Shown piece by piece: positions 53,031-61,409 of a DNA stretch of 64,000 nucleotides. Source of the stretch: Microbacterium hydrocarbonoxydans (lineage in GTDB: Bacteria; Actinomycetota; Actinomycetes; Actinomycetales; Microbacteriaceae); contig NZ_JYJB01000004.1 in NCBI RefSeq assembly GCF_000956475.1, forward strand, positions 1 through 64,000. Reading direction: 5' to 3'. A model generated the notes under the pieces. It saw nothing but the letters and a program-made list of their open reading frames with translations, did no database searches and had not been told where the DNA came from. Within the stretch, counting starts at the first letter, position 1; each line of letters starts with the position of its first letter. The position numbers were made by a program, and so were the translations under genes.

Positions 53031-53963
53031 ATGAGCGTGTCGTCGTCGATCGGATCCGTGCACGTGCGTGCCCCGGGGAAGATCAACGTCTATCTCGGCG
53101 TCGGCGGGCGTCACGACGACGGCTATCACGCGCTCGCGACCGTCTTCCAGGCCGTGTCGCTGTACGAAGACGTGATCGCGCGACCGGCATCCGATTTCTC
53201 GATCTCCGTGTCCGGTCCGGATGACCCCGACACTGTGCCGTTGGACGACCGGAACCTGGCCATGCGTGCAGCGAAGCTGCTCGCGGCGGCGGCGGACTAC
53301 GACGGCGGAGTCGCGCTGGAGATCCGCAAGCAGGTCCCCGTCGCGGGCGGAATGGGCGGGGGATCGGCGGATGCTGCGGCGGCGCTGGTCGCGTGCGATG
53401 CGCTGTGGGGGACAGGGTTCTCGCAGGCGCGGCTGCACGAGCTTGCCGCCCGTCTCGGGGCCGATGTGCCGTTCGCGCTGCACGGCGGCACCGCCGTGGG
53501 CACCGGCCGAGGGGATCAGCTCAATCCGGCGCTCGCCCGAGGTCGCTTCGACTGGATTCTCGTGACCAGCGACGAGGGCCTGTCGACCCCGGTCGTCTAC
53601 GAGCGCCTGGATGCGCTCCGCGCCGAGGAGGGCGCGTTCGCGGACGATCCGCCGCTGTCGCTGGACGTTCCCGTGCCCGTGCTGCAGGCACTGCGGTCGG
53701 GAGACGCGGAGGAGCTCGCGGGAACGCTGTTCAACGATCTGCAGGCGGCGGCGGTCGACGTGCGCCCCGATCTCGACGAGGCGATACAGCTCGGCGTGCG
53801 CTCGGGCGCGCTGCAGGGCATCGTCTCGGGATCGGGTCCGACCGTGGCGCTGCTGTGTGCAGACCCGGAGAGCGCTCAGCATGTGCAGGCGCAGCTGCGT
53901 GAGAGCGGCGTGGAGTCGCTGCATGTGCACGGTCCGGTGCCGGGCGCCCGGATCATCTCCTGA
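53031..53963 (+). CDS. ispE: 4-diphosphocytidyl-2-C-methyl-D-erythritol kinase
   Basis: ATP-dependent kinase of the non-mevalonate (MEP) isoprenoid pathway. The 310 aa show the GHMP kinase layout: VRAPGKINVYLGVGGRHDDG and YHALATVFQAVSLYE bind substrate, VPVAGGMGGGSADAAAALVA is the ATP loop, and IVSGSGPTVALLCAD is motif 3. The start ATG 53031 is 7 bp after the upstream stop, so the two genes are probably co-transcribed. The rsmA-ispE neighbourhood is common in actinobacteria. Confidence 0.96.
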   Translation: MSVSSSIGSVHVRAPGKINVYLGVGGRHDDGYHALATVFQAVSLYEDVIARPASDFSISVSGPDDPDTVPLDDRNLAMRAAKLLAAAADYDGGVALEIRKQVPVAGGMGGGSADAAAALVACDALWGTGFSQARLHELAARLGADVPFALHGGTAVGTGRGDQLNPALARGRFDWILVTSDEGLSTPVVYERLDALRAEEGAFADDPPLSLDVPVPVLQALRSGDAEELAGTLFNDLQAAAVDVRPDLDEAIQLGVRSGALQGIVSGSGPTVALLCADPESAQHVQAQLRESGVESLHVHGPVPGARIIS

Positions 53964-54027
53964 GACCCGTGATCGGTAGAGGCCGGCCTTCCCTAGCGTG
54001 GCGGTACGTCAACCACAGGGAGTGATC

Positions 54028-54447
54028 ATGGGACTTTTCAACCGCAAGTCTGCGCAGGAGCGTCAGGAAGAGGCCATGCAGATGGCCGATGACATCGCGG
54101 CCGGCCGCGGGTTCATGGGAAAGATGACGAAGGCCTTCATGGGATCCGAGTTCACCGAGGCCATGCAGCAGGCGACGTCGTCGATCCACCAGGCGGAGCA
54201 CGTGGCGGCTTTGCGGGCAGCAGGGGTTCCGACGCAGCCGGCGACCGTCATCGGGATGCAGGACACCGGGCAGACCATCAACGACAACCCCAGTATCGTG
54301 CTGACGCTGCAGGTCGGGACGCAGGCTGTCGCGATCCAGGCCCTGGTGTCGCGGCTCGAGATCCCGCGCGTGGGGGAGCAGGTGCAGGTGCTGACGGATC
54401 CTCAGTCGGGTGCCCTGCTCTACGCGGGACTCGCCGCGCGAGACTGA
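54028..54447 (+). CDS. Conserved hypothetical cytoplasmic protein
   Basis: A 139-aa protein from ATG 54028, chosen over GTG 53998 because AGGGAG precedes it. The first 65 residues are charged and methionine-rich helices (NRKSAQERQEEAMQMADDIA, then MTKAFMGSEFTEAMQQATSS). The second half is beta-rich (TVIGMQDTGQTINDNPSIVL, VAIQALVSRLEIPRVGEQVQ) and resembles small actinobacterial proteins with an OB-like barrel. No membrane segment or enzyme motif is seen. Confidence 0.7.
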   Translation: MGLFNRKSAQERQEEAMQMADDIAAGRGFMGKMTKAFMGSEFTEAMQQATSSIHQAEHVAALRAAGVPTQPATVIGMQDTGQTINDNPSIVLTLQVGTQAVAIQALVSRLEIPRVGEQVQVLTDPQSGALLYAGLAARD

Positions 54448-54459
54448 CGGCGACATGCG

Positions 54460-54498
54460 TCGCGCCCTCTCAGGATTCGGGTTCCCGGGAGGGCGCGA
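54460..54498 (+). terminator. Hairpin after the hypothetical gene
   Basis: TCGCGCCCTC (54,460-54,469) pairs with GAGGGCGCGA (54,489-54,498). It lies 13 bp after the stop and has only a weak T-rich run. Confidence 0.6.
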
Positions 54499-54587
54499 TT
54501 CTCCGTGAAGGAGGCGATACATCTGCTGTCGGATCCCCAGACGCCGGCAGACAGCCCCAGCTGCATATCGAGGGTAACCCTGAACGT

Positions 54588-54619
54588 CCTTGTCCCCCAA
54601 ATGGGGGACAAGGTTTTTT
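54588..54619 (+). terminator. Strong intrinsic terminator
   Basis: CCTTGTCCCCC (54,588-54,598) pairs perfectly with GGGGGACAAGG (54,603-54,613), loop AAAT, followed by TTTTTT. It lies 140 bp from the nearest upstream stop. The region 54,499-54,587 holds no convincing gene, so this could end a small RNA. Confidence 0.9.
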
Positions 54620-54711
54620 ACTGAGAGGTTGCTGGGAGAGCGTGCGGGACGCGCGCATGACAAGACCCGAATGCGCGGCGGGCGTTCTGTGTACATAATG
54701 GGGTTTGTTCT

Positions 54712-54727
54712 ATGTGACCGTGCACAT
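54712..54727. promoter_or_regulatory. LacI-type operator before the regulator gene
   Basis: ATGTGACCGTGCACAT is a near-palindrome. Its reverse complement differs at one of 16 positions from the operator at 55,814. It lies 15 bp before the regulator's start, suggesting self-repression. Confidence 0.7.
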
Positions 54728-54741
54728 GCGAGGAGGCTGTG

Positions 54742-55755
54742 ATGTCGACGGCTTCAGAGCGCGGACGGATGCCGAGCATCCGCGATGTGGCACGGCTGGC
54801 GGGGGTCTCGCATCAGACGGTCTCGCGCGTGCTGAACGATCATCCGAGCATCCGGCCTGAGACCAAGGCCAAGGTGCTCGATGCGATCTCGGTGCTCGAC
54901 TATCGCCCGAACCTTGCAGCGCGTGCTCTCGTCACCAGCAAATCCAACATGCTCGGCATCCTCTCGGCGACCGTGGGGGAGTTCGGCCCCACTTCATCGA
55001 TCGTGGGGATTGAGGATGCTGCCCGCGAAGAGGGCTATTCGGTCTCGACGCTGAACCTCTCGGCGACCACGCCGGAGGCCATCGGGCAGGCGCTGCGCCA
55101 GCTGTCGAGAGAGCAGGTCGACGGCATCGTGGTGCTCGCCCCGCAGGTGCGGGTGTTCCACGTGCTGCGCGGGATGGCCGTCGACATCCCGTTCGTGACG
55201 CTGCAGACCGCATCCGGTTCCGACGGCGTCAGCCATTCGGCCGATCAGGTGGCGGGTGCCCGCGCGGCGACAGAGCACCTGATATCGCTCGGTCACACCG
55301 ACATCCTCCATCTGGCCGGCCCTCAGGACTGGATCGAGGCGGAGTCGCGGATGCGCGGATACCTCGAGGCGCTGCGCGAAGCCGATCTGCCGACGTTCCC
55401 GCCCATCAGGGGTGACTGGACCGCCGACTTCGGCTTCTTCGCAGGGCAAGAGCTGTCGCGCAGACGCGACTTCACCGGCATCTTCGTCGCCAACGATCAG
55501 ATGGCGATCGGGCTCATGCACGGACTCCGGGTGTCGGGTGTGCGCGTGCCGGCTGATGTGAGCGTCGTCGGGTTCGATGACATCCCTGTGGCGGCCCATG
55601 TGGCGCCCTCCCTGACGACCGTGCATCAGGACTTCACCGAACTCGGCCGGCGCGCGGTCAGCATCCTGCTTGCGCAGATCCGGGGAGAAGCCCCGCCGGA
55701 GTTCGGGCCGCTGCAGACGACGCTGCGCATGCGCGAGTCGTCTGCCATGCGATAA
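54742..55755 (+). CDS. LacI family transcriptional regulator
   Basis: Sugar-responsive repressor, 337 aa, of the adjacent ABC operon. The DNA-binding domain is PSIRDVARLAGVSHQTVSRV, then LNDHPSIRPETKAKVLDAI with the hinge helix YRPNLAARALVTSKSN. The effector domain has the family segments TDILHLAGPQDWIEAESRM, GIFVANDQMAIGLMHGL and VSVVGFDDIPVAAHVAPSLT, then TVHQDFTELGRRAVSILL. ATG 54742 is preferred over GTG 54739 for its spacing to AGGAGG. Operators lie before it and before mmsA. Confidence 0.92.
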   Translation: MSTASERGRMPSIRDVARLAGVSHQTVSRVLNDHPSIRPETKAKVLDAISVLDYRPNLAARALVTSKSNMLGILSATVGEFGPTSSIVGIEDAAREEGYSVSTLNLSATTPEAIGQALRQLSREQVDGIVVLAPQVRVFHVLRGMAVDIPFVTLQTASGSDGVSHSADQVAGARAATEHLISLGHTDILHLAGPQDWIEAESRMRGYLEALREADLPTFPPIRGDWTADFGFFAGQELSRRRDFTGIFVANDQMAIGLMHGLRVSGVRVPADVSVVGFDDIPVAAHVAPSLTTVHQDFTELGRRAVSILLAQIRGEAPPEFGPLQTTLRMRESSAMR

Positions 55756-55776
55756 GAGCACGATTCGATCACGGGC

Positions 55777-55812
55777 TTGACACTGCCCCGTGGAACGTAG
55801 ACCATATAAACC
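55777..55812 (+). promoter_or_regulatory. Candidate promoter of the sugar ABC operon
   Basis: TTGACA (55,777-55,782) is a perfect -35. The AT-rich catataaa (55,803-55,810) is the likely -10 region, although the exact spacing to a -10 hexamer is not clean. It is followed directly by the operator. Confidence 0.5.
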
Positions 55813-55813
55813 A

Positions 55814-55829
55814 ATGTGAACGGTCACAT
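55814..55829. promoter_or_regulatory. LacI-type operator before the sugar ABC operon
   Basis: ATGTGAACGGTCACAT, with arms ATGTGA/TCACAT, lies at the expected transcript start, placed so that a bound repressor would block transcription. It matches the operator before the regulator gene. Confidence 0.75.
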
Positions 55830-55861
55830 GGAAGATGACCGCGAAGGCGCGAGGAAGATCC

Positions 55862-57430
55862 GTGAGCACCACAGCAACGTTGCCGGTCGTGTCTGGCCCC
55901 ATCCTGGAGATGCGCAGCATCACCAAGGAGTTCCCCGGGGTGAAGGCGCTGTCCGATGTGTCCATCACCGTCCGCTCCGGCGAGATCCATGCGATCTGCG
56001 GCGAGAACGGCGCGGGCAAGTCGACCCTGATGAAGGTGCTCTCGGGCGTGTACCCGTTCGGCACCTATGACGGCGAGATCCTCCTCTACGGCCAGGAGCA
56101 GCGCTTCAAGGACATCGCGGCCAGCGAGGCCGCGGGCATCGTGATCATCCACCAGGAGCTCGCGCTGATCCCCGAGCTGTCGGTCACCGAGAACATCTTC
56201 CTGGGGAACGAGATCCGTCGAGGGGCCCGCATCGACTGGCAGGCGCAGAAGCAGCGCGCGATCGAGCTGCTCGCCCGCGTCGGCCTCAACGAGGATCCCG
56301 ACGTCCCGATCAAGACGCTCGGCGTCGGCAAGCAGCAGCTGATCGAGATCGCGAAGGCGCTCAACAAGGACGTCAAGCTGCTGATCCTCGACGAGCCGAC
56401 CGCGGCTCTCAACGAGAACGACTCGCAGCACCTGCTCGATCTGATCCTGGGGCTGAAGGCCAAGGGCATCGCGTCGATCATCATCAGCCACAAGCTCAAC
56501 GAGATCGAGCAGATCGCCGACGAGATCACGATCATCCGCGACGGCCGCACTGTCGAGACGCTCGACATCTCCCGCGGCGAGATCAACGAGGATCGCATCA
56601 TCCGCGGCATGGTGGGTCGCTCGCTCGAGAGCCGGTACCCGGACCGCACGCCGGACATCGGGGAGGTCTTCTTCGAGGTCAGGGACTGGTGGGTGCAGCA
56701 TCCGACCGTGCACGAGCGCATGGTCGTGAAGGGCTCGAGCATCAACGTCCGTCGCGGCGAGGTCGTCGGCATCGCGGGCCTCATGGGCGCGGGGCGCACC
56801 GAGTTCGCGATGAGCATCTTCGGGCGCTCCTACGGCACGTTCCTCTCCGGGACCCTGATCAAGGACGGCCGTGAGATCGTGCTGCCCGACGTCTCCTCGG
56901 CGATCAAGCACGGCCTCGCCTACGTGAGCGAGGACCGCAAGGTGCTCGGGCTCAACCTGCTCGACACCATCAAGCGATCGACCGTGGCGGCGAAGCTGTC
57001 GAAGATCTCGAAGCGCGGCGTCGTCGACTCCCGTGCCGAGTATGCGGTCGCCGAGGAGTACCGCAAGGCGATGCGCATCAAGACACCCTCCGTGGAGGAG
57101 GGCGTCGGAAAGCTGTCGGGCGGCAACCAGCAGAAGGTCGTTCTGGCGAAGTGGATGTTCACCGACCCCGACCTGCTGATCCTCGACGAGCCGACCCGCG
57201 GCATCGACGTCGGCGCCAAGTACGAGATCTACGCGATCATCAACCAGCTCGCAGCACAGGGCAAGGGCGTGATCGTCATCTCCAGCGAGCTGCCCGAGCT
57301 CCTGGGCATCTCCGACCGCATCTACACCGTTTTCGAAGGCCGGGTCACAGACTGCATCCCGGCAGATCAGGCAACTCCGGAGGCTCTCATGCGCAGCATG
57401 ACCTCCTCGAACCAGAAGGCATCCGCATGA
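55862..57430 (+). CDS. mmsA: Multiple-monosaccharide ABC transporter ATP-binding protein
   Basis: Double ATPase that drives sugar import with MmsB and ChvE. GTG 55862 (522 aa) is preferred because GAGGAAG precedes it properly; ATG 55835 would add 9 residues with poor spacing. The first domain has Walker [17 protein letters not shown], a degenerate signature ([15 protein letters not shown]) and Walker [16 protein letters not shown]. In the second domain Walker A is degenerate ([14 protein letters not shown]) while the signature [14 protein letters not shown] and Walker [17 protein letters not shown] are good. The asymmetry is normal for this family. It overlaps mmsB by ATGA. Confidence 0.93.
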   Translation: MSTTATLPVVSGPILEMRSITKEFPGVKALSDVSITVRSGEIHAICGENGAGKSTLMKVLSGVYPFGTYDGEILLYGQEQRFKDIAASEAAGIVIIHQELALIPELSVTENIFLGNEIRRGARIDWQAQKQRAIELLARVGLNEDPDVPIKTLGVGKQQLIEIAKALNKDVKLLILDEPTAALNENDSQHLLDLILGLKAKGIASIIISHKLNEIEQIADEITIIRDGRTVETLDISRGEINEDRIIRGMVGRSLESRYPDRTPDIGEVFFEVRDWWVQHPTVHERMVVKGSSINVRRGEVVGIAGLMGAGRTEFAMSIFGRSYGTFLSGTLIKDGREIVLPDVSSAIKHGLAYVSEDRKVLGLNLLDTIKRSTVAAKLSKISKRGVVDSRAEYAVAEEYRKAMRIKTPSVEEGVGKLSGGNQQKVVLAKWMFTDPDLLILDEPTRGIDVGAKYEIYAIINQLAAQGKGVIVISSELPELLGISDRIYTVFEGRVTDCIPADQATPEALMRSMTSSNQKASA

Positions 57431-58776
57431 GCACCGACACCTCGCAGACGTCGTCGTCCTTCCGCTTCCGCGACATCACCAAGATGTTCGGCGGCGGTCA
57501 GTCCAAGCTGCGCCAGTTCGGCATCCTCGGCAGCCTGATCGTGATCCTGGCGCTGTTCCAGCTGCTGACGTTCATCTACAAGGGCACGGGGCTCACGCTC
57601 TCGCCCGAGAACCTGATCAACGTCGTCAACCAGTACTCCTACATCCTGATCCTCGCGATCGGCATGGTGATGGTCATCATCATGGGCCACATCGATCTGT
57701 CGGTCGGCTCGGTGGCGGCGTTCACGGGCATCATCGTCGCGAAGTCGATGTCGGAGTGGAACCTGCCCTGGCCGCTCGCGATCGCGCTCGGCGTGGGTGT
57801 GGGCATCGTCGTCGGCGCATGGCAGGGCTTCTGGGTCGCCTATGTCGGCGTTCCCGCGTTCATCGTGACCCTGGCGGGCATGCTGTTCTTCCGCGGGGCG
57901 AACCAGTTCATCGGCCAGTCGACGACCATCCCGGTGCCGCCGGAGTTCCGGGTGATCGGCTCCGGGTATCTGCCCGAGCTCGCGGTGCCGCTGAACTTCA
58001 ACGTCTTGACGATGGTCCTCGCTCTCCTCGGGGTCGCGTGGATCGTGTTCTGGGAGATCCGCACCCGAGGCGTGCAGAAGCGAATGGGCTCTGCGAGTGC
58101 GCCGCTCTGGGTCAGCGTCATCAAGGTCGTGCTGATCTCCGCCGTGATCCTCGTGGCCGGCTGGCTGTTCGCGACGGGTCGTCCCGGCACCAGCTTCCCG
58201 GTTTCGGGCATCATCCTGCTCGTCCTGGTCATCGTCTACTCCTTCGTCACGAACAACACGGTGTTCGGCCGTCACATCTACGCGGTCGGCGGCAACCGCC
58301 AGGCGTCTCGCCTGTCGGGCGTGAAGGACCGCTGGGTCGACTTCTTCGTCATGATGAACATGTCGGTCCTGGCGGCTCTCGCGGGCATGATCTACGTCGC
58401 GCGTGCCGCGGCATCCGGTCCCCAGGACGGAAACGGCTGGGAGCTTGACGCGATCGCCTCGGTGTTCATCGGTGGCGCGGCCGTCTCGGGCGGAATCGGC
58501 ACCGTGATCGGTTCGATCATCGGTGGTCTCGTGATGGCGTTCCTGAACAACGGCCTTGCGCTGATGGGCGCCGGCGCCGACGTCGTCTCGATGATCAAGG
58601 GCCTCGTGCTCCTGTTCGCGGTTGCCGTGGACGTGTGGAACAAGCAGCAGGGGCGCCCCTCGCTGACCGGGTTCATCCTGCGCAGGTTCACGTCGGGGGA
58701 CACCCCGGCCGTGCCGCCGCTGACCCCCAACCAGACCTACGAAACCCCCGCTGTCGACAAGACGAGCGGCAAGTAG
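57427..58776 (+). CDS. mmsB: Multiple-monosaccharide ABC transporter permease
   Basis: Membrane channel of the importer, 449 aa from ATG 57427. A cytoplasmic start of 40 residues precedes about ten helices. The family segments are [39 protein letters not shown] (the carbohydrate permease signature), [39 protein letters not shown] and [20 protein letters not shown]. The long form with extra central helices is typical of the GguB group rather than XylH-type RbsC permeases. Confidence 0.93.
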   Translation: MSTDTSQTSSSFRFRDITKMFGGGQSKLRQFGILGSLIVILALFQLLTFIYKGTGLTLSPENLINVVNQYSYILILAIGMVMVIIMGHIDLSVGSVAAFTGIIVAKSMSEWNLPWPLAIALGVGVGIVVGAWQGFWVAYVGVPAFIVTLAGMLFFRGANQFIGQSTTIPVPPEFRVIGSGYLPELAVPLNFNVLTMVLALLGVAWIVFWEIRTRGVQKRMGSASAPLWVSVIKVVLISAVILVAGWLFATGRPGTSFPVSGIILLVLVIVYSFVTNNTVFGRHIYAVGGNRQASRLSGVKDRWVDFFVMMNMSVLAALAGMIYVARAAASGPQDGNGWELDAIASVFIGGAAVSGGIGTVIGSIIGGLVMAFLNNGLALMGAGADVVSMIKGLVLLFAVAVDVWNKQQGRPSLTGFILRRFTSGDTPAVPPLTPNQTYETPAVDKTSGK

Positions 58777-58836
58777 GCGGATTCCCCGCGCACGGCTCGC
58801 GCGGAGGATCTGTCCCTCACCAGAGAAAGAGATCGC

Positions 58837-59955
58837 ATGAAGAAGATCATCGTCACCGCGACAGCGCTTGTCGCAGCGGCTGCCTTCACCCTCACCGGAT
58901 GCTCGTCCGAGCGCGGCGGCGGCACTGACGGCGGCACGTCGACCGAGTCCACCAAGGGATTCGCCGCCGACGCAACGATCGGCGTCGCTCTGCCGGACAA
59001 GACCAGTGAGAACTGGGTTCTGGCCGGCAAGCTGTTCGAGGACGGCCTCAAGGAGGCCGGCTTCAAGGCTGACGTGCAGTACGCTCCCGCGTCGAACACG
59101 GTCGCCGAGCAGCAGAACCAGATCCAGGCCATGGTCACGGGTGGTGCCAAGGTCATCATCATCGGCGCCAAGGACGGCAAGCAGCTGGCGACGCAGGTCG
59201 AGGCCGCTCGCGACGCGGGTGTCACCGTCATCGCCTACGACCGCCTGATCGAGAACACGGATGCTGTCGACTACTACGTCGCGTTCGACAACTTCAAGGT
59301 CGGTGAACTGCAGGGTCAGGCTCTGCTCGACGGTCTTGCCGAGCGTGCGGGACACGAGGCGCCGTACAACATCGAGCTGTTCTCGGGTTCGCCCGATGAC
59401 GCCAACTCGAAGGTCTTCTTCGACGGGGCCATGAGCGTCCTGCAGCCGAAGATCGACGACGGCACGCTGAAGGTCGTCTCCGGCCAGACCGAGATCGCGC
59501 AGACCGCGACCGAGGGATGGAAGGCTGAGAACGCTCAGCGTCGCATGGACTCGCTGCTGACGGCGTCGTACGGCTCCGCGACGCTCGACGGCGTCCTGTC
59601 GCCGAACGACACGCTGGCTCGCGCGATCATCACCTCGGTCACGGGTGCCGGCAAGCCGGTTCCGGTCGTCACCGGCCAGGACTCCGAGGTCGAATCGGTC
59701 AAGTCGATCATGGAGGGCGTGCAGTACTCCACGATCAATAAGGACACCACGCTGCTCGTCGAGCAGTCGATCAAGATGGTCGGTCAGCTCCAGAAGGGCG
59801 AGAAGGTCGATGTCAACGACGAGGAGTCGTACAACAACGGCGTGAAGGTCGTTCCGGCGTACCTGCTCGACCCGATCATCGTCACCAAGGCGAACGCTGC
59901 TGAGGCGTACGCGAACGTTCCGAGCCTGCTCGAGATCGTGAAGTCGTACCAGTAA
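58837..59955 (+). CDS. chvE: Sugar-binding lipoprotein of the ABC transporter (ChvE type)
   Basis: Captures the sugar outside and delivers it to MmsB. The 372 aa start with a lipoprotein signal (MKKIIVTATALVAAAAFTLT, then GC; lipid Cys22). The periplasmic-binding fold follows: ATIGVALPDKTSENWVLAGK, IIIGAKDGKQLATQVEAARD, VTVIAYDRLIENTDAVDYYV, then ELFSGSPDDANSKVFFDG and VVTGQDSEVESVKSIMEG. This matches ChvE-type binding proteins for galactose, glucose or arabinose. It comes last in the operon, whereas this gene is usually first. AGAGAAAGAGA precedes ATG 58837. Confidence 0.92.
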   Translation: MKKIIVTATALVAAAAFTLTGCSSERGGGTDGGTSTESTKGFAADATIGVALPDKTSENWVLAGKLFEDGLKEAGFKADVQYAPASNTVAEQQNQIQAMVTGGAKVIIIGAKDGKQLATQVEAARDAGVTVIAYDRLIENTDAVDYYVAFDNFKVGELQGQALLDGLAERAGHEAPYNIELFSGSPDDANSKVFFDGAMSVLQPKIDDGTLKVVSGQTEIAQTATEGWKAENAQRRMDSLLTASYGSATLDGVLSPNDTLARAIITSVTGAGKPVPVVTGQDSEVESVKSIMEGVQYSTINKDTTLLVEQSIKMVGQLQKGEKVDVNDEESYNNGVKVVPAYLLDPIIVTKANAAEAYANVPSLLEIVKSYQ

Positions 59956-59969
59956 GTCTCACTGGCGAC

Positions 59970-60012
59970 GGGCGGGCCGTCCGGACCTTCGGGTTCGGGC
60001 GGCCCGCCCTTT
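59970..60012 (+). terminator. Terminator of the sugar ABC operon
   Basis: GGGCGGGCCG (59,970-59,979) pairs with CGGCCCGCCC (60,000-60,009), followed by TTT. It lies 14 bp after the chvE stop. Confidence 0.8.
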
Positions 60013-60038
60013 GCGCGGCTGGCGATGCCCGTCGCCAG

Positions 60039-60818
60039 TCAGCAACCGGGCGCGGTCGGCCTCTCCGTGCAGGTGTGGGCGACGAGGGCGGTGTGCGCCT
60101 CGAAGATCTGGATCTGCTGGCTCGGCCCGTCGCTGGTCAACTCGCCGCTGACGGGATACCAGCCGAGTCCGAAGTCGATCTCAGCTGTGTAGCGGACATC
60201 GACATCGGCCTCATATGTTCCGCGCTCCATGTACACGTGGCTCGTCGGAGTTGGCGTGAACTGAGCCTGGCCGAGGTCCGCCCACGATCGACCTGGTGTG
60301 GTGATCGTGGCGGTGGTTCCGTCGCCGTAGGTGTAGTCGTAGGCGATCGGAGTGAAGCGGACCGTGAGTGGGATGTCGAACAAGGTTCCGGTCTGCGTAT
60401 GGACGGATTCCGCGGCGAGGAAATTCGCGGGCATGTTGGCGATGCCGGCGTTGCCGGGCTCGACTGCGAGTGCCGTCGGCTTGGGTGCGAAGGAAGCCAG
60501 GTCGGTGATCGTGATGGTCGGAGCGCCGGGGCTCGCCTCTTCGGCACGCTGGAAGATGTAGTCGACGCACCGCTCGTTGAGGTACATGACGCAGGGAGGA
60601 AACGGGGTACCGGTGCCCGGGTTGGTGCCCCCGGAAGAGTTATTGGTGTTGTCGGTGCCTGGATCTTGGTGTGTCTGGGAGATATCCAGCACGGTGCCGT
60701 TCGACTCGCCGCACAGACCAGCGGCGGCGAGGTTGGCGTCACATCCTGTTGCGACGTGCAGCGGCGAGCCTAAGGGCGACGCAATTAGCCCGCTCAAGAT
60801 CGCCGCGGTGATCAGCAT
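60039..60818 (-). CDS. Secreted PKD-like domain protein
   Basis: A 259-aa protein with an uncleaved-looking or weak signal start (MLITAAILSGLIASPLG), a Gly/Asn/Thr linker (about 52-72) and two cysteines around a helix (FPPCVMYLNERCVDYIF). The folded part is PKD/Ig-like: DIPLTVRFTPIAYDYTYGDG, then RSWADLGQAQFTPTPTSHVY and MERGTYEADVDVRYTAEIDF. Similar proteins occur beside small lipoproteins in Microbacterium-like genomes. ATG 60818 overlaps the upstream stop (ATGCTGA), so it is translated after the lipoprotein. Function unknown. Confidence 0.7.
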   Translation of the reverse strand: MLITAAILSGLIASPLGSPLHVATGCDANLAAAGLCGESNGTVLDISQTHQDPGTDNTNNSSGGTNPGTGTPFPPCVMYLNERCVDYIFQRAEEASPGAPTITITDLASFAPKPTALAVEPGNAGIANMPANFLAAESVHTQTGTLFDIPLTVRFTPIAYDYTYGDGTTATITTPGRSWADLGQAQFTPTPTSHVYMERGTYEADVDVRYTAEIDFGLGWYPVSGELTSDGPSQQIQIFEAHTALVAHTCTERPTAPGC

Positions 60819-61354
60819 GCGGCGGCCTCAGCTAGTTCAGATTGTGAGATTCGGAGCCCGTCACCGGAGTCGATGAACTTAACATCCAGCGGCACGTGCC
60901 CGGCACGATCAGAGGGTGTGACATCGCTGTCGGAGGAGTCGAGAACTACCGTGGAACTGACATCAAGACACACCAGAGCCGTAACGGTCGCTCCTTCGCC
61001 GTTCGGGAAGTCCGCGGACTGTCCGGTGAACGCGAGAACGAAACTGTCCCCCACGATCCGCAGCTCCTGGGATTGAAGTTTGTTCGACGTGTCGAGGCTT
61101 CCGTCAAGCGCTTCTCCGACGAGAAAGCCCAAGGGGTCGACGCTGTCATCGCCATCTCGTTCGAGATTCACGGCCTCCGTGTACGACCGATAGACCTCCT
61201 CCGCCGCCGCGAACGCCTCCTCCTCGCTGGCGAACGCGGCGGTCGGGGTCGGCGTGGGATCCGGCTCCGGCGTGCATCCCGACAGGAATCCGACGGTCAA
61301 CACAAGCGCGCTGATGCCGGCGAGAGCGTGGGCGGCGGTCCTGTGCGATGTCAC
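60812..61354 (-). CDS. Lipoprotein of unknown function
   Basis: A 180-aa protein from GTG 61354, which lies 6 nt after TACCGT. The lipoprotein signal is MTSHRTAAHALAGISALVLT, then VGFLSGC (lipid Cys27). A Pro/Thr linker follows, then a helical part (SEEEAFAAAEEVYRSYTEAV) and beta strands (LRIVGDSFVLAFTGQSA, TVTALVCLDVSSTVVLDSSD). The pattern resembles small extracellular helper domains of actinobacteria. Coupled by overlap to the PKD-like gene downstream. Confidence 0.75.
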   Translation of the reverse strand: MTSHRTAAHALAGISALVLTVGFLSGCTPEPDPTPTPTAAFASEEEAFAAAEEVYRSYTEAVNLERDGDDSVDPLGFLVGEALDGSLDTSNKLQSQELRIVGDSFVLAFTGQSADFPNGEGATVTALVCLDVSSTVVLDSSDSDVTPSDRAGHVPLDVKFIDSGDGLRISQSELAEAAAC

Positions 61355-61360
61355 TCCGAC

Positions 61361-61366
61361 ACGGTA
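61361..61366 (-). promoter_or_regulatory. Leaderless-type -10 hexamer (lipoprotein gene)
   Basis: TACCGT, then gtcgga, then GTG 61354: six bases between hexamer and start. It would drive both secreted-protein genes. Confidence 0.55.
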
Positions 61367-61393
61367 ACCCGAACCCGGGGTGCTGCGGGAGAG

Positions 61394-61402
61394 TTATCCA
61401 CA
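61394..61402 (+). other. Single perfect DnaA box
   Basis: TTATCCACA matches the consensus DnaA-binding site. It stands alone between two genes. No cluster, AT-rich stretch or replication gene is near. Confidence 0.5.
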
Positions 61403-61409
61403 GGCTGCG

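Noticed and set aside
54505..54624. 39-codon ORF starting at GTG 54505
   Set aside because: Its last codons are the stem-loop and T tract of a strong terminator. No ribosome binding site precedes it.
61394..61402. Possible replication origin from the DnaA box
   Set aside because: It is a single box with no cluster, no AT-rich unwinding region and no dnaA or dnaN nearby.
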